A stretch of 64,000 nucleotides of DNA from Frateuria edaphi (GTDB lineage: Bacteria > Pseudomonadota > Gammaproteobacteria > Xanthomonadales > Rhodanobacteraceae), in the NCBI RefSeq assembly GCF_021117405.1, contig NZ_CP088251.1, positions 248,001 to 312,000 of the forward strand. Direction: 5' to 3'. A program made the translations under genes and the position numbers. The notes below the pieces were generated by a model, which searched no databases, was not told the DNA's origin, and saw only the letters and a program-made list of their open reading frames with translations. Below are positions 59,830 through 64,000 of the stretch, one piece after another; the first letter of the stretch is position 1, and each line of letters begins with the position of its first letter.

Positions 59830-60053
59830 CAGCCGTTGTTCTCGAGGGCTTTCAACCGTTGGATCATCGCCTCGACGCGGCTGCGCGCCTGGTCGTTGCG
59901 CGCCATCAGGCCCGCCCGTTCGTTGGCCAGCTGTTCCTGGCTGTGCCGCAGGCTGCGGTTTTCTTCCTGCAGTCGGCGCACGAGGTCCAGCAGGCGATCC
60001 AGCTGCTGGTTCAGGATGGCCAATTCCTGCTGGGCGGGATCGGGCGTGCTCAT
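59829..60053 (-). CDS. Small coiled-coil protein, TIGR02449 / ZapB-like
   Basis: 74 residues, almost wholly a coiled coil: LAILNQQLDRLLDLVRRLQEENRSLRHSQEQL with a clear heptad pattern of Leu. It belongs to the short family found immediately upstream of zapA in pseudomonads and xanthomonads (TIGR02449, from memory). It overlaps zapA by ATGA, so the two are translationally coupled. It may act with ZapA at the Z-ring, like E. coli ZapB, but this is inference. Confidence 0.9.
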   Translation of the reverse strand: MSTPDPAQQELAILNQQLDRLLDLVRRLQEENRSLRHSQEQLANERAGLMARNDQARSRVEAMIQRLKALENNG

Positions 60054-60209
60054 GGTGTGAAATATAGCAAGCCTGCCGCAGGAAAAGGTGCCGCACTTGG
60101 CTGCAGGAAAGCGCTTGAGCGCAGCCGTATGCGCGGGCCGCGTCCAGGAGCGTTCCCGCGGCGCCCGGGCGGTTTAGACTTGGTGGTCGATTCCCGTGGA
60201 GGGGCCCCC

Positions 60210-60776
60210 ATGACTGCCACCGATATGCTCGCCTACGAAGACCTGGACGCCGCGCTTATGCGGATGCGTATCGGCGCGGACGCCAGCGAACTGCACGGCT
60301 CGTTGTGCGGCTACCTGGCGGGCGGTGGCTCGCTGGACAAGCAACCCTTGCTGGCGGCGCTGGAATTGGAGGGAGGCGAGGCGGTCGTGCCGGCCCCGAA
60401 CGACCAGGCCCTGCTCGAGCGGCTGGCGACCCAGTCCCGCGGCGAGCTGGCCGATCCCGAACTCGGCTTCGAGCCGATGTTGCCGGCCGACGACCGCCCC
60501 CTGACCGAGCGCGCCGACGCGCTGGTGGAGTGGTGCCGCGGCTTCCTCGGCGGCTTTGGCCTCGCCGGCGCCGGCGCGCACGCGCAGTTGTCGGACGAGG
60601 CACAGGAAATCCTGCGCGACCTCACCACCATCGCCAGTTCCGCCTTCGATTTCGGCGACGAAAGCGAAGACGAGGACGCGCTGATCGAGGTGCACGAATT
60701 CGTGCGCATGGGCGCGATGCTGTTGTTCGCCGAATGCCACAGCGCCCAGCGCCCGGCGAACGACACTCTGCATTGA
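60210..60776 (+). CDS. ygfB: UPF0149 family protein YgfB
   Basis: 188 residues from ATG 60210 with GGAGGGG at 60198-60204. The family segments are ASELHGSLCGYLAGGG at the N-terminus, WCRGFLGGFGLAG, and EAQEILRDLTTIA near the end, with an acidic tail region DFGDESEDEDALIEVHEFVRMG. In E. coli and Pseudomonas, ygfB precedes pepP, and in P. aeruginosa YgfB modulates ampC expression by suppressing AmpDh3 control. The gene is coupled to pepP by overlap. It is divergent from the zapB-like/zapA/6S unit. Confidence 0.94.
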   Translation: MTATDMLAYEDLDAALMRMRIGADASELHGSLCGYLAGGGSLDKQPLLAALELEGGEAVVPAPNDQALLERLATQSRGELADPELGFEPMLPADDRPLTERADALVEWCRGFLGGFGLAGAGAHAQLSDEAQEILRDLTTIASSAFDFGDESEDEDALIEVHEFVRMGAMLLFAECHSAQRPANDTLH

Positions 60777-62083
60777 GCATCGCGATCGCCGAATTCGCGC
60801 GCCGGCGGCGCCAGCTCATGCGCATGGCCGGCGCCGATGGCGCGCTGCTGGTCGCCGCGGCGCCCGAACGCATGCGCAATGCCGATGCCGCCTGGCCGTA
60901 CCGGCAGGATTCGGATTTCCACTATCTCACGGGCTTTCCGGAGGCGGACGCCGTGCTGGCGTTGTTGCCCGGGCGCGCGCACGGCGAGGCGGTGCTGTTC
61001 TGCCGCGAGCGTGACCCGGCGCACGAGCGCTGGCACGGCGAAGTGACCGGCACCGAGCGCGCTGTGAGTGCTTTCGGGTTGGACGACGCCTTCCCGATCG
61101 AGGACATCGACGACATCCTGCCCGGCATGATCGAGGGGCGCGCGCGGGTGTATTGCCATTTCGGGCGCGAACCGGATTTCGACGCGCGGTTGCTCGCCTG
61201 GATGCGTCGCCTGCGCCAGTTGCGCGGCGGTGGCGTGGTGCCGAAGGAGTTCGTGGCGCTGGGACACCTGCTGCACGACCTGCGGCTCTACAAGTCGCGC
61301 GGCGAGCTCAAGCTGATGCGCCAGGCCGCGGCCATCGCCGCCGAGGCACACGTGGCGGCAATGGCCGCCGCGTTGCCCGGTCGCCTGGAGTACGAGGTCG
61401 AGGCCGAGCTGCTGCGGGTGATGCGCAGCCGCGGCGCGGTGCCGGCATTCCCGCCGATCGTCGCCGGCGGGGCCAATGCCTGCACCATGCATTACCTGGC
61501 CAACCGCGCGCCGCTGAAGGACGGCGACCTGCTGCTGATCGACGCCGGCGCCGAGGTGGACTGCTACGCCTCGGACATCACGCGCACCTTCCCGGTCAAC
61601 GGCCGTTGGACGCGCGAGCAGCGCGCCCTGTACGAGGTGGTGCTCGCCGCGCAGCAGGCGGCGATCGACGAGGTGCAACCCGGTCGCCCGTTCGACGCCG
61701 CGCACCACGCGGCAGTGCGGGTGATTGCCGAGGGCTTGTGTGCGTTGGGATTGCTCAAGGGCTCGGCTGACGCGGCGATCGAAAGCGGGACGTACAAGAC
61801 GTTCTTCCCGTCCAAGACCGGGCACTGGCTCGGGCTGGATGTGCATGACGTGGGCGATTACCGCGTCGATGGCGAAGCGCGACTGCTCGAGCCAGGCATG
61901 GTGGTGACGGTGGAACCTGGCATTTACGTGCCGCCAGACCTGCGCGGCGTGGCCGAACGCTGGCGCGGCATCGGCATCCGCATCGAGGACGACGTCGCGG
62001 TGAGTCCGGAGGGCAACGTGGTGCTCACTGCAGCGGTGCCGAGGGACCCGGAGGAGTTGGCGCGAGTGCTGGGCGGGCGCTGA
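60773..62083 (+). CDS. pepP: Xaa-Pro aminopeptidase (aminopeptidase P)
   Basis: 436 residues when started at TTG 60773, which overlaps the ygfB stop TGA; an upstream extension is not plausible, and this start aligns with E. coli PepP. The N-terminal creatinase-like domain has YRQDSDFHYLTGFPEADAVL. The pita-bread domain has all metal ligands: Asp in LIDAGAEVD, Asp in SDITRTFPVNG, His in GHWLGLDVHDVG, Glu in VTVEPGIY and Glu in GIGIRIEDDV. It removes N-terminal residues preceding proline. E. coli ubiH/visC do not follow here. Confidence 0.96.
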   Translation: MSIAIAEFARRRRQLMRMAGADGALLVAAAPERMRNADAAWPYRQDSDFHYLTGFPEADAVLALLPGRAHGEAVLFCRERDPAHERWHGEVTGTERAVSAFGLDDAFPIEDIDDILPGMIEGRARVYCHFGREPDFDARLLAWMRRLRQLRGGGVVPKEFVALGHLLHDLRLYKSRGELKLMRQAAAIAAEAHVAAMAAALPGRLEYEVEAELLRVMRSRGAVPAFPPIVAGGANACTMHYLANRAPLKDGDLLLIDAGAEVDCYASDITRTFPVNGRWTREQRALYEVVLAAQQAAIDEVQPGRPFDAAHHAAVRVIAEGLCALGLLKGSADAAIESGTYKTFFPSKTGHWLGLDVHDVGDYRVDGEARLLEPGMVVTVEPGIYVPPDLRGVAERWRGIGIRIEDDVAVSPEGNVVLTAAVPRDPEELARVLGGR

Positions 62084-62288
62084 ATCGGGCGTGTGTCAGT
62101 CGCCCCGGGAAGCGCGCTGGGCGGCAATAGGACGCGGGTGACGGTTCGGGGGCTGGATGTTCCACGCGGCCCGCGCGCGCGAAAATCCGGCGCTGCGACG
62201 CCACGCCGCGCGGCAGCCTGTCGCGATGCCGCAGCCATCACGCGATACACGTCTATAGTCGCCGATGCCCTTCCTTCGGGAGTGAAGC

Positions 62289-63692
62289 ATGCCGACCGCG
62301 GAGTTCCTGTCCCGCCTGCAGTTCGCGTGGGTGATGTCCTTCCACATCCTGTTCCCCGCCTTCACCATCGGCACGGCGGCGTGGCTGGCGTTCATCGAGG
62401 GCGTGTGGCTGTTCAAGCGCACCGACCTGTGGCGCGACCTGTATTTCTTCTGGCTGAAGATCTTCGCCGTCGCCTTCGGCATGGGCGTGGTCTCGGGCAT
62501 CGTGATGAGCTTCCAGTTCGGCACCAACTGGGCCGGCTTCTCGATCGTCGCCGGTAATGTGGTCGGACCATTGCTCAACTACGAGGTGTTGACCGCGTTC
62601 TTCCTGGAAGCGACCTTCCTGGGCGTGATGCTGTTCGGCTGGAAGAAGGTCAGCGATCGCATGCACTTCCTTGCCACCTGCATGGTCTCGCTGGGCACGC
62701 TGTTGTCCTCGTTCTGGATCATGTCCGCCAACAGCTGGATGCAGACGCCGGCCGGCTACGAAATTCACGACGGTGTGTTCTATCCGGCCGACTGGTGGCG
62801 GGTGATCTTCAACCCGTCGTTCCTGGTGCGGTTGCCGCACATGGTGCTGGCCGCGTTCATCTCGACGGCGATGGTGGTCGGCGGCGTTTCGGCGGTTTAC
62901 CTGCTCAAGGGACGTTTTGTCGATCGCGCCGGGGCGATGCTCAAGCTGGCGCTGGCCTTCCTCGCCATCGTGATCCCGATCCAGATCGTCATCGGCGACA
63001 TGGCGGGCCTGAAGGTGCGCGAGTACCAGCCAGCCAAGCTGGCGGCCATCGAGGCGCGCTGGGACACCGCGAGCAGCGTGCCACTGGCGCTGTTCGCCTG
63101 GCCGGACGAACAGGCCGAAACCAATCACTACGCGGTGGAAGTGCCGCACCTGGGCAGCCTGATCCTCACCCATTCCTGGAATGGCGAGGTCAAGGGCCTG
63201 AAGGACTTCCCCCGCGACGAGCGGCCGCCGGTGAAGATCCCGTTCTTTTCCTTCCGCGTCATGGTAGGCCTGGGCCTGTTGATGCTGGCGCTGGCGTTGC
63301 TCGGCTTGTGGCGCTGGAAACGCGGCAGCCTGGTCCGTGACCGCTGGTACCTGAAGGCCTGGGTGGTGATGATTCCCTCCGGCTTCATCGCGCTGCTCAC
63401 CGGTTGGTGGGTGGCCGAGGTGGGCCGCCAGCCATGGGTGGTGCAGGGACTGATGCGTACCTCGCAGGCGGCATCGGACGTGCCGGCCTCCAGCGTGCTG
63501 GCTTCGCTGATCACCTTCGTGGTGGTCTACCTCGGCATCTTCGGTGCCGGTATCTGGTACCTGTTCAAACTGTTCCGCGACGGCCCCCTGCCGGCGCCGC
63601 AACGCGAACGGCCGGTCACGCCGGTGCACGGCAACCGCCGCCGCACGCCAGCGCGTCCGCTGTCGGCGCCCGACGACCCGATGGGAGACTGA
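62289..63692 (+). CDS. cydA: Cytochrome bd ubiquinol oxidase subunit I (cyanide-insensitive type)
   Basis: 467 residues with a short Q-loop, the mark of CioA-type oxidases found in Pseudomonas and xanthomonads. The haem b595/d ligand His 19 is in FAWVMSFHILFPAFT. The GRQPWVVQGLMRTSQA segment and WSIMSANSWMQTP-type stretch (here FWIMSANSWMQTPAGYE) are diagnostic. Nine membrane helices are expected. It reduces O2 to water with ubiquinol. It is followed by cydB after two bases. The family name cioA could equally be used. A 205-base gap upstream has no further gene. Confidence 0.96.
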   Translation: MPTAEFLSRLQFAWVMSFHILFPAFTIGTAAWLAFIEGVWLFKRTDLWRDLYFFWLKIFAVAFGMGVVSGIVMSFQFGTNWAGFSIVAGNVVGPLLNYEVLTAFFLEATFLGVMLFGWKKVSDRMHFLATCMVSLGTLLSSFWIMSANSWMQTPAGYEIHDGVFYPADWWRVIFNPSFLVRLPHMVLAAFISTAMVVGGVSAVYLLKGRFVDRAGAMLKLALAFLAIVIPIQIVIGDMAGLKVREYQPAKLAAIEARWDTASSVPLALFAWPDEQAETNHYAVEVPHLGSLILTHSWNGEVKGLKDFPRDERPPVKIPFFSFRVMVGLGLLMLALALLGLWRWKRGSLVRDRWYLKAWVVMIPSGFIALLTGWWVAEVGRQPWVVQGLMRTSQAASDVPASSVLASLITFVVVYLGIFGAGIWYLFKLFRDGPLPAPQRERPVTPVHGNRRRTPARPLSAPDDPMGD

Positions 63693-63694
63693 CG

Positions 63695-64000
63695 ATGGAC
63701 TGGCCAACCGTGCTACCGGTGGTGTGGTTCTTCATCATCGGCTTCGCCGTGATCATGTACGTGCTGCTGGATGGCTTCGTGCTGGGCCTGGGCATCCTGC
63801 TGCCGTTTGCCGACGACGAGGACCAGCGCGACCACATGATGAACACCGCCGCGCCGATATGGGACGGCAACGAGACCTGGCTGGTGCTCGGCGGTGCGGG
63901 CCTGATGGCGACCTTCCCCAAGGCCTATGCGGTAGTGCTCTCGGCGCTGTACCTGCCGATCCTGGTGATGCTGATCGCGCTGATCTTCCGCGGCGTGGCG
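63695..64000 (+). CDS. cydB: Cytochrome bd ubiquinol oxidase subunit II, truncated by window
   Basis: 102 residues visible from ATG 63695, two bases after the cydA stop. The opening WFFIIGFAVIMYVLLDGFVLGLGILLPFA and the signature APIWDGNETWLVLGGAGLMATFP are those of CydB/CioB. It packs against CydA without carrying haem. The reading frame runs to the right edge. Confidence 0.96.
   Translation, partial: MDWPTVLPVVWFFIIGFAVIMYVLLDGFVLGLGILLPFADDEDQRDHMMNTAAPIWDGNETWLVLGGAGLMATFPKAYAVVLSALYLPILVMLIALIFRGVA

Noticed and set aside
60773-62083. Frameshift at the start of pepP, because no ATG is present
   Set aside because: TTG 60773 overlaps the ygfB stop in the usual coupled manner and gives a protein that aligns with E. 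coli PepP from its first residues.

Overview
The window is very GC-rich, densely coded DNA from a gammaproteobacterium. A Xanthomonadales (Lysobacterales) member, probably Rhodanobacteraceae (Dyella/Rhodanobacter/Luteibacter-like), fits best. Evidence: a Clp-type CRP homologue, the zapA-6S RNA-fthC and ygfB-pepP neighbourhoods, an Oar-like TonB receptor, a dispersed trp pathway, and GTAGGAGCG-type palindromic repeats. No phage, integrase, insertion sequence, CRISPR array or rRNA was seen.

Layout. 1-3534: end of an unknown gene, a sensor histidine kinase with a large periplasmic domain, and a membrane protein ending in a pilin-like domain. 3642-5129: trpE. 5379-11153: a three-gene heavy-metal RND efflux system behind a 14-bp palindrome. 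11198-20872: a secreted protein with a possible chorismate-lyase-like fold, then recC-recB-recD. 20898-39519: about 14 genes that together read as a murein-peptide / D-amino-acid scavenging locus. 39688-43285: a beta-propeller protein, an HTH regulator, a DUF899 protein and a DUF2182 membrane protein. 43424-45947: trpG-trpD-trpC. 45952-51434: HAD phosphatase, MarR-GNAT fusion, clp, speD, coq7 and a GlcF-like Fe-S protein. 51566-52559: rplM-rpsI and tRNA-Gln. 52838-57230: a degenerate MASE1-type kinase, a secreted orphan and a CLC chloride transporter with CBS domains. 57350-62083: rpiA, an EVE protein, fthC, 6S RNA, zapA, a zapB-like coiled coil, ygfB and pepP. 62289-64000: cydA and the start of cydB (cyanide-insensitive bd oxidase).

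The main candidate system is 20898-39519. Minus-strand genes (TonB receptor, LysA, membrane dipeptidase, two SxxK serine hydrolases, VanX-type D-Ala-D-Ala dipeptidase, transglutaminase-like protein) face plus-strand genes (DUF819 permease, NlpC/P60 endopeptidase, L-Ala-D/L-Glu epimerase, MurR/RpiR regulator, L,D-transpeptidase-like enzyme, SDF symporter, D-amino acid dehydrogenase). The two arms meet at a divergent region carrying a 17-bp palindrome. Most of the hydrolases have signal peptides, while the epimerase, LysA and the dehydrogenase look cytoplasmic. This suggests periplasmic digestion of wall peptides, import of products, and catabolism to Ala, Glu, Lys and keto acids.

A second highlight is an 84-bp palindromic element inserted in frame in the signal-peptide region of the VanX-type gene and flanked by an 8-bp direct repeat. 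A related element lies between trpD and trpC.
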